This document shows, one piece after another, positions 1 through 10,919 of a stretch of DNA of 64,000 nt. This DNA is from Aquabacter sediminis (GTDB lineage: Bacteria > Pseudomonadota > Alphaproteobacteria > Rhizobiales > Xanthobacteraceae): NCBI RefSeq assembly GCF_028863665.1, contig NZ_JARBFX010000005.1:186001-250000 (forward strand). Direction: 5' to 3'. Every line of letters starts with the position of its first letter. Within the stretch, counting starts at the first letter, position 1. A program made the translations under genes and the position numbers. Below the pieces are notes generated by a model. It made no database searches. It saw nothing but the letters and a program-made list of their open reading frames with translations, and was not told the DNA's origin.

Positions 1-603
1 CGGGTGGAGCAGGGGTTCGACCGGCGGCGAGGTGGCTTTGTGCCCCAACTGGACGAAGACGGCCGCACGGGCCTCCACGGCCTTTATGCCTGCGGCGATG
101 GCGCGGGTCTGCGCGGCGCCCTGGTGGCTGAGGCGGCCGGCCGCCTCGCTGGCCTTGCCGCCGCTCATGACGCGGGTGCGCTCTCGGCGTCCGCATTCGC
201 AACCGCCGCTGCCGGCCCCCGCGTGGCCCTCGCCAAGGCCCGCGCCTTCTCGGATGCCATGGCGGACATGATGGCGCTCCGCCCCGCCCAGGTGTCCGCC
301 ATCCCTCCCGACACCGTGGTGTGCCGCTGCGAGGACGTGACGCGGGCGCAGATCGAGGCCGCCCATGCGGACGGGGCGCGCGACATGAATCAGCTCAAGC
401 ACTTCACCCGCTGCGGCATGGGGCCGTGCCAGGGCCGCTTCTGCGGCGACGTTGCCGCCGAACTCCTGGCTGCCAAGGTTGGCTCGCGCGAGGCGGTGGG
501 CAGCTTCACCGCCCGCCCGCCCTTGCGCCCCGTGGCGCTGGCGGACCTCATGGGCGCCTTCGACTATTCCGACATCCCCATTCCCGCGCCGGCTCCCCTA
601 TGA
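1..603 (+). CDS. FAD/2Fe-2S oxidoreductase subunit, 5' truncated
   Basis: The frame is already open at base 1, so the start lies outside the window and only the last 200 residues are seen. Residues about 28-36 (LYACGDGAG) are the closing FAD-pocket motif of pyridine-nucleotide-disulphide-type oxidoreductases. Residues about 105-160 form a BFD-like [2Fe-2S] domain: Cys108 and Cys110 in CRC, then Cys143 and Cys148 in the GPCQGRFC stretch, with a further Cys138. This architecture is that of the alpha subunits of opine oxidase, HcnB-type and D-hydroxyproline dehydrogenase-type enzymes, which pass electrons from a partner flavoprotein. The stop overlaps the next start (ATGA), so the two are probably one complex. 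The substrate cannot be told from this sequence. Confidence 0.85.
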   Translation, partial: RVEQGFDRRRGGFVPQLDEDGRTGLHGLYACGDGAGLRGALVAEAAGRLAGLAAAHDAGALSASAFATAAAGPRVALAKARAFSDAMADMMALRPAQVSAIPPDTVVCRCEDVTRAQIEAAHADGARDMNQLKHFTRCGMGPCQGRFCGDVAAELLAAKVGSREAVGSFTARPPLRPVALADLMGAFDYSDIPIPAPAPL

Positions 604-1721
604 CCTACGATCTCGCAGTCCTTGGCGGCGGGGTTCATGGCTCCACCGTCGCCTTGTTCGCCGCCCGCGGCGGCATGAAGGTGGCGCTCATCGAGCGCGG
701 CCAGCTCTGCCGAGAAGCCTCCGGCGTCAATGCCGGCACGCTCACCATGCAGATGACGCGCGTGGCGCTCATTCCCTACGCGCTGCGCGCCCACGCCATG
801 TGGGCGAGCGCCCGCGACTGGCTGGGGCATGATGTGGGCGTGGTGGTGTGCGATGGCCTCTCCCTCGCCTTCACGCCGCAGGAAGAGGAATTGCTGACCT
901 TCCGCGCTGGCAAGCGCCGGGAAGCGGGGGCGCCCATCGAGCTGATCTCCGGCACTCAGGCGTGCACCGTCGAGCCGGGTCTGTCGCAGGGCGTGCGCCT
1001 CGCTGGGTATTGCAAGGTCGATGGCTACGCCAATGCCTATCTCACGGGCCTTGCCTATCGCCGGGCGCTGCTGGAGGCGGGGGTGGACCTGCACGAGAAC
1101 ACGCCCGCCTCCGGCATTGTGCGGGAGGAGGCGGGCTTCGTGGTGGAAACCGCTCGGGGGCCGGTGCGTGCCAAGCGCATCGTGCTGGCGGGCGGGGTGT
1201 GGATCGAGCCCATGATGGCCTGGCTCGGCATCCGTCTGCCCATCAAGACGCTGGTGAACCAATTGGTGGTCACCGAGCGCGTGCGGCCGGTGATGCGCAC
1301 CGTGGTGGGCATCGCCAACGGATTGCTCTCCCTGAAGCAATATCCCCACGGAACGGTGGTGATCGGCGGCGGCTGGCAGGGCGTCGGTGACCGGGAGCGG
1401 GGTGGGGTGGAGCTTCTGCCCGACCGGATCATCGGCAATGTGCGCCTCGCCTGCCACGCCATTCCCGACCTGAAGGCCGCGCGCATCGCCCGTGCCTGGG
1501 CGGGTCTTGAGGCGGAAACTGCCGATGCCTTGCCCGCCGCCGGGCCGATTCCAGGCATCCCGGACGCCTATGTCTGCGGCAGTGTCCATTCCGGCTATAC
1601 CAGCGGCCCCTACATCGCCCGCCTCCTGGCGGACCGCATCCTGGGGCGCGAGCCGGACCTTCCCTTGTTTCCCATCGATCGTCTGCTTGCCCCGCGTGGC
1701 GTCTCCGAGGCCTCCCAATGA
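600..1721 (+). CDS. FAD-dependent amino/imino-acid oxidoreductase (DAO family)
   Basis: A 373-residue flavoprotein. The start ATG overlaps the preceding stop. The N-terminus has the dinucleotide-binding fingerprint VLGGGVHGS at residues 7-15, and the C-terminal part (CGSVHSGYTSGP) matches the FAD-contacting end of the DadA/glycine oxidase/opine oxidase beta family. It probably oxidises an amino or imino acid and hands electrons to the 2Fe-2S subunit encoded just upstream. The ATGA overlap on both sides argues for translational coupling in one operon with the DapA-type gene downstream. The substrate is unknown; D-hydroxyproline or an opine are the closest family precedents (inference). Confidence 0.87.
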   Translation: MTYDLAVLGGGVHGSTVALFAARGGMKVALIERGQLCREASGVNAGTLTMQMTRVALIPYALRAHAMWASARDWLGHDVGVVVCDGLSLAFTPQEEELLTFRAGKRREAGAPIELISGTQACTVEPGLSQGVRLAGYCKVDGYANAYLTGLAYRRALLEAGVDLHENTPASGIVREEAGFVVETARGPVRAKRIVLAGGVWIEPMMAWLGIRLPIKTLVNQLVVTERVRPVMRTVVGIANGLLSLKQYPHGTVVIGGGWQGVGDRERGGVELLPDRIIGNVRLACHAIPDLKAARIARAWAGLEAETADALPAAGPIPGIPDAYVCGSVHSGYTSGPYIARLLADRILGREPDLPLFPIDRLLAPRGVSEASQ

Positions 1722-2653
1722 CTGAAACCTTCGTCCAGCGCCTGTCTGGCATTCATGCGGCGACCGTGGTCCCGCTGCGCGCCGACTTCTCCATGGATGA
1801 GGAGGCGCTCGCCGCGCATATCGCTGGCGTCACCGCTGTCCCTGGCATTCGTGGGCTGCTGATCAACGGGCATGCGGGCGAGAACTTCGTTCTCTCGCTG
1901 GCCGAGAAGCGGCGGGTGGTGGAGATCGCGCGGGCGGTGGCGCCAAAGGAGTGCCTGCTGGTCTCCGGCGTGAACCACGAGTCCAGCCTCAAGGCGGCGC
2001 GCGAGGCGGCGGAGCTGGAGGCGGCGGGCGCCGACGGCCTTCTTGTCTTCCCGCCCAACAGCTGGGCGCTGGGCCATGCGGCGGACTGCACCTTGTTGCA
2101 TCACCGGCTGATCGCGGACGCCACCAGCTTGCCGCTGATGCTGTATGGCGCGCCCGTAGGGGCGGGTGCCATGTCCTATCCGCTGGATGTGCTCTCCCGC
2201 CTCATCGAGAATCCCCGCTTCGTCGCCATCAAGGATGGCAGCTGGGAAGTGGCGGCCTATGAGGAGCATCTGCGCCTCATCCGCGCGCGGCGTCCGGACT
2301 TTGCGGTGCTGGGCTCGGGCGACGAGCATCTTTTCACCAGTTATGTGATCGGCAGCGCGGGAAGCCAGGTTTCTCTGGCCGCGGTGGTGCCGGAACTGGT
2401 GGTGGATCTGTGGAATGCCGCGGAAGCCAATGACTGGGCGGCCGCCCGCGCAGCCCATGAGCGGCTCTATCCGCTCTCGGTCGCCATCTATCGCGATGCC
2501 CCGGGTGGGCGTGCGACAGCCCGGCTGAAGACCTGCCTGAAGCTGCTCGGGCGGCTCAAGACCGATGTGATGCGTCCACCCCAGCCCGCTTGCGATTCCC
2601 GCGAAACCGCCGCTTTGTCCGCTGCCCTGAAGGGCGCGGGCGTGATGGAGTAA
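1718..2653 (+). CDS. Dihydrodipicolinate synthase (DapA) family aldolase/deaminase
   Basis: A 311-residue TIM-barrel enzyme of the DapA/NanA class I aldolase family. The Schiff-base lysine is Lys172 in the motif VAIKDGS, and the supporting tyrosine is Tyr143 in LMLYGAP; both spacings fit the family. The start ATG overlaps the stop of the FAD subunit (ATGA). With a two-subunit imino-acid dehydrogenase in front, it resembles the pyrroline-4-hydroxy-2-carboxylate deaminase step of hydroxyproline breakdown, but sequence alone does not settle the substrate. True lysine-pathway DapA is unlikely in this catabolic context. Confidence 0.85.
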   Translation: MTETFVQRLSGIHAATVVPLRADFSMDEEALAAHIAGVTAVPGIRGLLINGHAGENFVLSLAEKRRVVEIARAVAPKECLLVSGVNHESSLKAAREAAELEAAGADGLLVFPPNSWALGHAADCTLLHHRLIADATSLPLMLYGAPVGAGAMSYPLDVLSRLIENPRFVAIKDGSWEVAAYEEHLRLIRARRPDFAVLGSGDEHLFTSYVIGSAGSQVSLAAVVPELVVDLWNAAEANDWAAARAAHERLYPLSVAIYRDAPGGRATARLKTCLKLLGRLKTDVMRPPQPACDSRETAALSAALKGAGVME

Positions 2654-2681
2654 AGGCAAGGTGCGCGGGGGGGGGAAGACC

Positions 2682-2766
2682 TGGTACGGGCGACCGGACT
2701 CGAACCGGCATTCTTTGCAGAGACGGATTTTAAGTCCGTTGCGTCTACCAATTCCGCCACGCCCGC
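2682..2766 (-). tRNA. tRNA-Leu (anticodon UAA)
   Basis: Reading the minus strand, the 7-bp acceptor stem GCGGGCG pairs with CGCCCGU (first pair G-U), followed by discriminator A and an encoded CCA. The anticodon loop CUUAAAA gives UAA. The variable arm is long (UCU-GCAA-AGA hairpin), as expected for class II tRNA-Leu. Length is 85 nt with CCA. Confidence 0.95.
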
Positions 2767-2776
2767 ATCGGGCGGA

Positions 2777-2805
2777 GCTATAATCTGCCACCTGGATGCA
2801 GGCAA
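2777..2805 (-). promoter_or_regulatory. Possible promoter of tRNA-Leu
   Basis: On the minus strand TTGCCT (2805-2800) and TATAGC (2782-2777) are separated by 17 bases and lie just upstream of the tRNA 5' end. The leader would be only a few bases long. The match is moderate. Confidence 0.35.
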
Positions 2806-2982
2806 GCTTGGGTGCAGACAAGCTCAGGTGGTGCTTGCGCCGTCTGCGCCTTTTGCAGCCTATGCCCGCCTTTGACGTGGGATGGTGCTATCCCGTGCTG
2901 GCCGGGCCAAATGTTGCGCCATACGGTCTGACAGCACTGGGCCGCGTCCTTTAGGGGCTGCAAACAGGCTATCTCAACCTGC

Positions 2983-3417
2983 TTATGCCACGCTCGGCCG
3001 GTTCCCTCCTGGTCGCGCTTGAAGGTGGCAGAGGATAGCGCCGGCCATGAGGCCGCCGATAAGGCTCAGATGCTCAGCCGCTACGCGGAAATGAAGTAAT
3101 CCCTCGTCGCCATCGAAGGCCCAGAAGGGATGGGCAATGGGGATGGTCAGAGCCACGAAGATGCCCAGTGCTCCAAAGCCTACCCAGGCCGCCACATTGA
3201 AGATGATCAGGACAGACGCAGCCAGGAGGGTGACTACCGCTGCCACAGCGAACGCGCTTGGCGGCATCAGTCCGTGGAGCGCCATCTCCGCGACGGTGCC
3301 CTGGAAATTCAGGAGCTTATCCAACCCCGCGCCCAGGAACATGGACACGAGCACAATGCGGCTCACAAGGAAGAAAATTCGGGATTCCAGTATCCCGGCG
3401 ATAAAACTTGGAGTCAT
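2983..3417 (-). CDS. DoxX-family membrane protein
   Basis: A 144-residue protein with four predicted hydrophobic segments (about residues 12-32, 52-75, 78-98 and 112-132) and the LDKLLNFQGTVAEM stretch after helix 1, typical of DoxX/DoxD-type quinone-associated membrane proteins. The function of most DoxX members is unproven. It stands alone between tRNA-Leu and the Fe-S carrier gene, on the same strand as the latter but 103 bases away. Confidence 0.7.
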   Translation of the reverse strand: MTPSFIAGILESRIFFLVSRIVLVSMFLGAGLDKLLNFQGTVAEMALHGLMPPSAFAVAAVVTLLAASVLIIFNVAAWVGFGALGIFVALTIPIAHPFWAFDGDEGLLHFRVAAEHLSLIGGLMAGAILCHLQARPGGNRPSVA

Positions 3418-3520
3418 GGCGGCCCCCTCGGCGAGGGCAAATTGACCCGCCGGCCCGCCGGCGTCAATGCCGGCGAAACCCTTGCCAGTACTGGTTTCTC
3501 ATTATACCGCCGGGCACACC

Positions 3521-3907
3521 TCAGAGGCGGTTCTCGGCTGCCTCCGGGGCCACCGGCGTGATCGCAACGGACTCCCCGCACCCGCAGGCGGAGGTCTGGT
3601 TGGGATTGTTGAAGACGAACTGGGCGGACAGCTTGTCCGTCTTGAAGTCCATCTGCGTTCCGAGAAGGAACAGCACCGCTTTGGGGTCCACGATGACCTT
3701 GACGCCCTTGTCTTCCACCACATCATCCAAGGGCGTGATCTCGCTGGCATAGTCCATGGTGTAGGACATGCCGGCGCAGCCGCCGTTCTTCACCCCGATG
3801 CGCACCGCGAGGGCCGGCGGATCGGTGCGGGACATGATCTGCCGCAGGCGGTTGGCGGCGGCATCCGTAATCTGGATCACGGGGGGACGAGGGCGAAGTC
3901 GCGACAT
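3521..3907 (-). CDS. HesB/IscA-type iron-sulphur cluster carrier
   Basis: A 128-residue A-type carrier that holds and delivers Fe-S clusters. The three conserved cysteines are visible: one in KNGGCAGMSY and two in SACGCGES near the C-terminus. The ATG at 3907 is chosen because GGAG lies 7 bases upstream; a GTG at 3925 would add six residues. The sequence is equally compatible with IscA, SufA or ErpA, so no symbol is given. No other suf or isc gene is adjacent. Confidence 0.9.
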   Translation of the reverse strand: MSRLRPRPPVIQITDAAANRLRQIMSRTDPPALAVRIGVKNGGCAGMSYTMDYASEITPLDDVVEDKGVKVIVDPKAVLFLLGTQMDFKTDKLSAQFVFNNPNQTSACGCGESVAITPVAPEAAENRL

Positions 3908-4154
3908 CTGGACACTCCGAACCACGCCGGTTCAAGGCCGGCGGATCGATACACCTGTAACAATGGGGTTTATGGGCGCATCCGGCAAGAGCGCCGGGCG
4001 CATGGCGGAGTGCATGGCGATCTTTGCCCGCATGACAATCGCACCGAAGCGGTGTGTCTCAAGGGGAAACAGCGCAGAGCCATGCCGTTACGGGAGAATT
4101 TCAGCTAGAGTGAGAGGTGACGGGCCGGCCAAGTTGGCGTAGGTGCGTGAGACG

Positions 4155-7100
4155 ATGTCGAACCGGCGCATCATCCTTGGGCTCACGCTGCTCTATGCGG
4201 CGTTTGCTTTCGCTTGGGTCTTGTCATCGGATCTTCTGGTGGAGTGGCTGGGCGGCATCGATCTCCTGGCCATGGTCTCCATCCCGAAGGGGCTTCTGTT
4301 CGTCGCCCTTACGGCTGCGGCCTTCTATCTTGTTTTGAATGCCGCCGTGTCCGGTCGGCTGGCCCGGCGGGTGGCACCACGTTGGCTCGGCCTGGCGAGT
4401 GGTCTGTTGCTCGCTGTCCTGTCGGTGGGGATCGGTGTCCTGGCAGCGGCGCTGGTCATGTGGCGCGCCTCCGGCCCTCTTATCGCCCATCAGGTGGATG
4501 AGCTGCGCACGATTGCGCGCTTTCAGATCGAGGCGCTGGAGCAGAATCGCCTCAAGGGGGAGGCCAATGCGCGCCTCTTGGCGGGTCGGCGCTTGTTCTA
4601 TGAGGCGGTGGCCCGGTGGCGGGCCTCAAGCGATCCATTGGAGCGGGATCGCCTGCGGATCCAAATGGCCGACATGGCCGGCCTTCACGGCTTCAGCCGT
4701 GTGGAAGTGCTCGACGAGAAGGCCGAGCCCCTGCTTCATTTGCGCGGGGGGCACGGGAGCGGGATCGATCCCGCCTGGATCAAGGACGTCCTCCCCACCA
4801 GTCCGCCGACCTTCGTGCCTCTGCACCGCGCGGGCACGCTGCCCACCTACAGCTATGGCTTCTTGCTCTCCCTTCCGGCCGTGGCGGGTCCTGACGGTGC
4901 GCGGCCAGAGCCGCTCTTTCTCCTGGCCGAGGTGGATGCGGCGGAGTTCGTCTATCCGTATCTGAGCCATTGGCCGGTGCCGACGCGAACGGGCCAGTCT
5001 TTCCTGGTTCGCCCGCAACCCGACGGGTCCTATCTGCTGGTGTCGCCCATGCGCATGGGCCATGTGGCGCCTTTCACCCGCACTTTTCCGAAAGGCGCCT
5101 TCGGTTTCGCGCTCGCGCCCACGACGGGGGGCGAGGCGCCGCGCGGGACGGGTGGCGCCGGAACGGCGGTCCTGGCGGTGGCCGAACAGGTGGACGGCGG
5201 ACCTCTCCTCCTGGTGGCGGAAATTTCGGAGGACGAGGCGACGGCCTCGGCGCGGGACGTCGCCATCATGGCCGGTCTCGTCCTGGTGCTGGCCATTGCT
5301 GGCGCCGTGGCTGCCGGGGCCGCGCTGCGCCAGCGCGACAAGCTCCTGGTCGCACGTCGCGAGTTGCATCAGGCGGAGGCCCTGCGGCAGGCGGAGATGC
5401 GGTTCCGCGCCACGTTCGAGCAGGCGGCGGTCGGCATCGTGCACCTGGGGCTCGACGGCATGTTCCTGCGCGTCAATCGCAAGGCCTGCGAGATGATGGG
5501 CTACGGCCGGGAGGAATTCCTGGCCATGAACTATCGCCAATTGCGCTACGCCGACCCGGCCCGCAACGATGATGCCGTCATCGCCCGCCTGGTCGCCGGT
5601 GACATGGAGCAAGCGGTGGGCGAGCGCTGCTACATTCGCAAGGACGGCACGCCCATCTGGCTCAGCACCACCACCACGGTGGCCCGTACAGCTCACGGTG
5701 CCGCAGAATATCTGATCGTCGTGGCCATTGACGTGTCGGCGCGCCATGCGGCCGAGGAGCGGCTGCGCATCAGCGACGAGCGTTTCAACCTCGCGCTCCT
5801 CGGCGCCACCGAGGGGGTCTGGGACATTGACCTCATCGAGGAGACGCTGACCGTCTCCCCGAGCTGGAACCGCATGCTCGGGCTGGACGAGGTGCCAACC
5901 GTTCATCCTGCCGCGCTGCTTTCTGCCCGCTTCGAGGCGCAGGACGCGGCCCTTCTCGCAACGGCGCTGGCGGATGCCAAGGCCGGACGGTTGCGCACCT
6001 TCTCCCTGGAGCCAAAGGCCCGGCGGGAGGATGGCACGCTCATCGACACGCTGATGCGCGGCCATGTGGTGCTCGACGATGCCGGCCGTCCCCGCCGGGT
6101 GGTGGGGACACAAACCAACATCACCGAACTGAAAGCCAACGAACGCAGACTACATCAGGCCGCCATCGTGTTCTCGACGGCGCAGGAGGCGCTGGTGGTG
6201 ACCGAGCCGGACGGCATCATCTCGGCGGTGAACCCCGCCTTCACCGCCATCACCGGCTATGAGGAAGAGGAGGTCCTCGGGCGCAATATGAGCCTCTTGA
6301 GCTCGGGGCGTCAGGATCGGGCCTTCTATGCCCAGATGTGGGCGACGCTGCTCTCCACGGGCCATTGGCAAGGCGAGATCTGGAATCGGCGCAAATCGGG
6401 TCAGGTCTATCCAGAACTGCTCAGCATCCGCGCCATCCTTGACCAGAGCGGCGGCGTGAGCGGCTATGTGGCCTCTTTCAGCGACCTGTCCACCATCAAG
6501 CAGTCGCAGTCTCAGCTCGACCACATCGCCCACCATGACGCACTGACCGATCTGCCCAACCGCCTTCTGTTCCTCACCTTGCTCGACCACGCCGTGACCC
6601 AGGCGCGAGACCGCAGCAAGTGCGCCGTTCTGTTCCTCGACCTCGACCGCTTCAAGGCCGTCAATGACAGTCTCGGCCATGAAGCCGGCGACATGGCGCT
6701 GGTGGAAGTGGCGCATCGCCTGCGTGGAGCGCTTGGTGATCGCGATACGCTCGCCCGTTATGGTGGCGACGAATTCATGGTGCTGGTGGAGGATGTGGTC
6801 GGTCCCCAGCAGGCCGCGCTCACCGCCACGCGCCTGATCGCCTGCCTGTCCCAGCCCTTCTCCTTGCCGGGGGCGTCCGAGGTGTTCCTCGGGGCGAGCG
6901 TGGGCATCGCCATGTATCCGGAAGACGGGATTCTTCCCCAGCATCTGGTGCAGCGTGCGGACGTGGCGCTGGCCCGCGCCAAGGCCGGCGGGCGCGGCAT
7001 CTATGTCTTCTATCGCGACGGCATGACCGAGGCGGCCAATTCCCGCCTGGAGCGGGAGGCGCGGCTGCGCCGGGCCATCGAACGCAATGAATTGTCGCTG

Positions 7101-7832
7101 GTCTACCAGCCTGTGGTGGACTTGAGCGACGGCACGATCCTGGGGGCCGAGGCGCTTCTGCGCTGGACCACGCCGGAAGGCACCATTTCGCCGGCGGACT
7201 TCATTCCCCTGGCCGAGGAAACGGGCCTGATCCTGTCCATCGGCGACTGGGCGCTGGAGGAGGCCTGTCGGCAGGGGGCGGACTGGATGGCGCGGGGGGT
7301 GCCCTGCGGCCGCATCGCGGTGAACCTCTCCGCCCGCCAATTCTATGTGCGGGACCTGCCCGGCCATGTGGCTGGCATCCTGCGGCGCACCGGCTTTTCG
7401 CCGGACAGGCTGGAACTGGAGATCACCGAGAGCATCCTCCTGGAAGACCGGGTGGACACCCAGCAGATCCTGCAGCGCCTGCGCGAGATGAAGCTGCGGG
7501 TGGCGCTCGATGATTTCGGCACCGGCTTCTCCTCGCTCAGCTATATCCGCCGCTTCCCGGTGGCCAAGCTGAAGATCGACCAGTCCTTCGTGCGCGATCT
7601 GTTGAGTGCTCCGGCCGATGCGCACATCACCATCGCCATCATCGCACTGGCCACGGCGCTCGGGCTGGAGGTGCTGGCGGAGGGGGTTGAGGAGCAGGAG
7701 CAGGCGGATTTCCTGCGCGCCCATGGGTGCCACCTGGCCCAGGGCTATCTTTTCTCGCCCCCCATCCCGGCGGCGCAGTTCGAGGACCTCGTCATCGACC
7801 GGGGCGGGCGCTGGCGGGCCTCTGCCCAGTAA
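4155..7832 (+). CDS. Membrane PAS-GGDEF-EAL cyclic-di-GMP signalling protein
   Basis: About 1225 residues. Order: hydrophobic segments near residues 6-27, 42-62 and 78-102; an external sensor region to about 365; a further membrane helix near 370-390; three PAS modules (about 415-530, 545-665, 670-790); a GGDEF domain with an intact GGDEF at 870-874; and an EAL domain with EAL at 999-1001 plus the later DDFGTGFSSL and LAEGVEE motifs. Both catalytic signatures are present, so it may make and break c-di-GMP. The inhibitory RxxD site before GGDEF is not present (GDRD at that place). The start is uncertain: ATG 4155 is used, and an in-frame GTG lies at 4143. Confidence 0.92.
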   Translation: MSNRRIILGLTLLYAAFAFAWVLSSDLLVEWLGGIDLLAMVSIPKGLLFVALTAAAFYLVLNAAVSGRLARRVAPRWLGLASGLLLAVLSVGIGVLAAALVMWRASGPLIAHQVDELRTIARFQIEALEQNRLKGEANARLLAGRRLFYEAVARWRASSDPLERDRLRIQMADMAGLHGFSRVEVLDEKAEPLLHLRGGHGSGIDPAWIKDVLPTSPPTFVPLHRAGTLPTYSYGFLLSLPAVAGPDGARPEPLFLLAEVDAAEFVYPYLSHWPVPTRTGQSFLVRPQPDGSYLLVSPMRMGHVAPFTRTFPKGAFGFALAPTTGGEAPRGTGGAGTAVLAVAEQVDGGPLLLVAEISEDEATASARDVAIMAGLVLVLAIAGAVAAGAALRQRDKLLVARRELHQAEALRQAEMRFRATFEQAAVGIVHLGLDGMFLRVNRKACEMMGYGREEFLAMNYRQLRYADPARNDDAVIARLVAGDMEQAVGERCYIRKDGTPIWLSTTTTVARTAHGAAEYLIVVAIDVSARHAAEERLRISDERFNLALLGATEGVWDIDLIEETLTVSPSWNRMLGLDEVPTVHPAALLSARFEAQDAALLATALADAKAGRLRTFSLEPKARREDGTLIDTLMRGHVVLDDAGRPRRVVGTQTNITELKANERRLHQAAIVFSTAQEALVVTEPDGIISAVNPAFTAITGYEEEEVLGRNMSLLSSGRQDRAFYAQMWATLLSTGHWQGEIWNRRKSGQVYPELLSIRAILDQSGGVSGYVASFSDLSTIKQSQSQLDHIAHHDALTDLPNRLLFLTLLDHAVTQARDRSKCAVLFLDLDRFKAVNDSLGHEAGDMALVEVAHRLRGALGDRDTLARYGGDEFMVLVEDVVGPQQAALTATRLIACLSQPFSLPGASEVFLGASVGIAMYPEDGILPQHLVQRADVALARAKAGGRGIYVFYRDGMTEAANSRLEREARLRRAIERNELSLVYQPVVDLSDGTILGAEALLRWTTPEGTISPADFIPLAEETGLILSIGDWALEEACRQGADWMARGVPCGRIAVNLSARQFYVRDLPGHVAGILRRTGFSPDRLELEITESILLEDRVDTQQILQRLREMKLRVALDDFGTGFSSLSYIRRFPVAKLKIDQSFVRDLLSAPADAHITIAIIALATALGLEVLAEGVEEQEQADFLRAHGCHLAQGYLFSPPIPAAQFEDLVIDRGGRWRASAQ

Positions 7833-7886
7833 GTCCCCCGCGGAGGCGGGCGACCCAACGCTTCACGCTCACGTCTGCATGAAAAA

Positions 7887-7909
7887 GGCCCGGGGCGATG
7901 CCCCGGGCC
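7887..7909 (-). terminator. Intrinsic terminator of ettA
   Basis: A perfect 10-bp stem (GGCCCGGGGC / GCCCCGGGCC) with a GAT loop. On the minus strand it is followed by a run of five T. It sits directly after the ettA stop. Confidence 0.8.
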
Positions 7910-7916
7910 CTTCTCG

Positions 7917-9572
<1,656 letters not shown>

Positions 9573-9790
9573 GGCGGCGCGGCTCTCCGGACTTGTCGCG
9601 TTTGGGGCCGTTCTAGAGCGCCGCGCGGCTGGAGGGAAGGGCGAATGCGCCGTCCCCCTTGCGGGCGTCGGCCAAGTTCGCCGGCGACGATGGCGCTGCG
9701 GCCACCCCTTTCGCGGGCCGGCGCGGCGATCTAGCCTGCCGGCTCAAGCGGCGAAGCAGCTGGAGCCGAGCGCCGCACCGGGAGCCCAAG

Positions 9791-10279
9791 ATGAGCCACA
9801 GCCACGACCATCCTCACGACCACGCCCCCATCGACTGGCGCGACACCGGCGTGAAGGTGATCCGGGGGGATCAGCTGGATCCCAATACGGCGCAGACGCC
9901 GGGCATGAACCGGGCCACAGCCATCAACCATGCACGTGCGGGCGCCGAGAAGCTGTGGGCGGGCACCGTGCACATCCACCCCGATGCGAAGACGGGGGCG
10001 CACCATCATGGCGACCTGGAAAGTGTGATCTTCGTGGTGAAAGGCAAGGCGCGCATGCGGTGGGGCGAGAAGCTGGAATATACCGCGGAAGCGGGGCCGG
10101 GCGACTTCATCTATGTGCCGCCCTATGTGCCCCACCAGGAGATCAATGCCTCCCCCGACGAGGTTCTCGAATGCGTCCTGGTGCGCTCGGGCCAGGAGCC
10201 TGTCGTGGTCAATCTGGACATCGAGCCGGTGGAAAAGCCGAGCGAGGTCAAGTGGATCGATCCCATCCACAAGTCGTGA
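9791..10279 (+). CDS. Cupin-domain protein
   Basis: A 162-residue single-cupin protein. The N-terminus is His-rich (HSHDHPHDH). Cupin motif 1 is visible as GAHHHGDLESVIFVVKG and motif 2 around GDFIYVPPYVPHQE, giving the usual three His and one Glu metal ligands. The start ATG follows GGGAG by six bases; a longer upstream frame is rejected. No substrate can be assigned. It stands alone, convergent with the DUF2059 gene. Confidence 0.85.
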   Translation: MSHSHDHPHDHAPIDWRDTGVKVIRGDQLDPNTAQTPGMNRATAINHARAGAEKLWAGTVHIHPDAKTGAHHHGDLESVIFVVKGKARMRWGEKLEYTAEAGPGDFIYVPPYVPHQEINASPDEVLECVLVRSGQEPVVVNLDIEPVEKPSEVKWIDPIHKS

Positions 10280-10288
10280 GCGCCCGGC

Positions 10289-10312
10289 GCGAAGGGGCGC
10301 AAGCCCCTTCGC
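10289..10312. terminator. Terminator between convergent genes
   Basis: A perfect 10-bp stem GCGAAGGGGC / GCCCCTTCGC closed by a GCAA tetraloop, placed between the stops of the cupin gene and the DUF2059 gene. There is no long T run on either side, so it may act in both directions or need Rho. Confidence 0.65.
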
Positions 10313-10324
10313 GGTCAAGCGCGA

Positions 10325-10837
10325 TCAGAGATCGTAGCCCTTCTTCTTCATTTCCGAGCGGATGCGGTCCATTACTTCGTTGTTCAGCTTGGCAGCCCAG
10401 GCCTGAATGTTCTGGACAGCCTGCTGCACGATGGCCGGACGATCCGTCACCAGCTTCTGGCCCACGGGGGACTTGTAGAAGGCCAGCGCCTCCTTCAATT
10501 CCGCCTCGGTGAAGCGGGTGGCGTAGGACGTAGCGAGCATGTCAATGATCTCGCTCTGCCGCTTGTTGAATTCGGGCCGCAGGGCGGTCGCCAGGTCGCG
10601 CAGTTGCGGGGCGAGGTCGGGATTGGTCTGGAGGAAGCCGAGGGCCGCTCCATCCACCAGATTCTGGATCACGCCGTCGAAGGCATGGGCTTCGCCGTTG
10701 GCCTGAACCAGGTCGCGTGCGGTCTGGAGGGCGGCAGGGCTCGGGGCGGCGGGCTGCTGGGCGAGCGCCGGGGCGGCCACGAGCATCAGGGCCAGCATGC
10801 CCATGCCGATATGCCGGGCCGCGGTCGAGCAACGCAT
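10325..10837 (-). CDS. Secreted DUF2059 protein
   Basis: 170 residues. An N-terminal signal peptide runs to ALAQQ, with likely cleavage after residue 24 or so. The remaining helical domain with the stretch FYKSPVGQKL is typical of DUF2059, a periplasmic family of unknown function. ATG 10837 is used because GGAG lies seven bases upstream; ATG 10849 in the same frame has no ribosome-binding site. It lies 82 bases downstream of rpiA on the same strand, and this pairing may be co-transcribed. Confidence 0.82.
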   Translation of the reverse strand: MRCSTAARHIGMGMLALMLVAAPALAQQPAAPSPAALQTARDLVQANGEAHAFDGVIQNLVDGAALGFLQTNPDLAPQLRDLATALRPEFNKRQSEIIDMLATSYATRFTEAELKEALAFYKSPVGQKLVTDRPAIVQQAVQNIQAWAAKLNNEVMDRIRSEMKKKGYDL

Positions 10838-10919
10838 GATGATCTCCATGGGGAAGGTCTCGTTCGGTTCTGAGAGGGTGCGGCCCGGCGCGTACCAGGG
10901 GGTGCCGGGGGCCGCGCGA

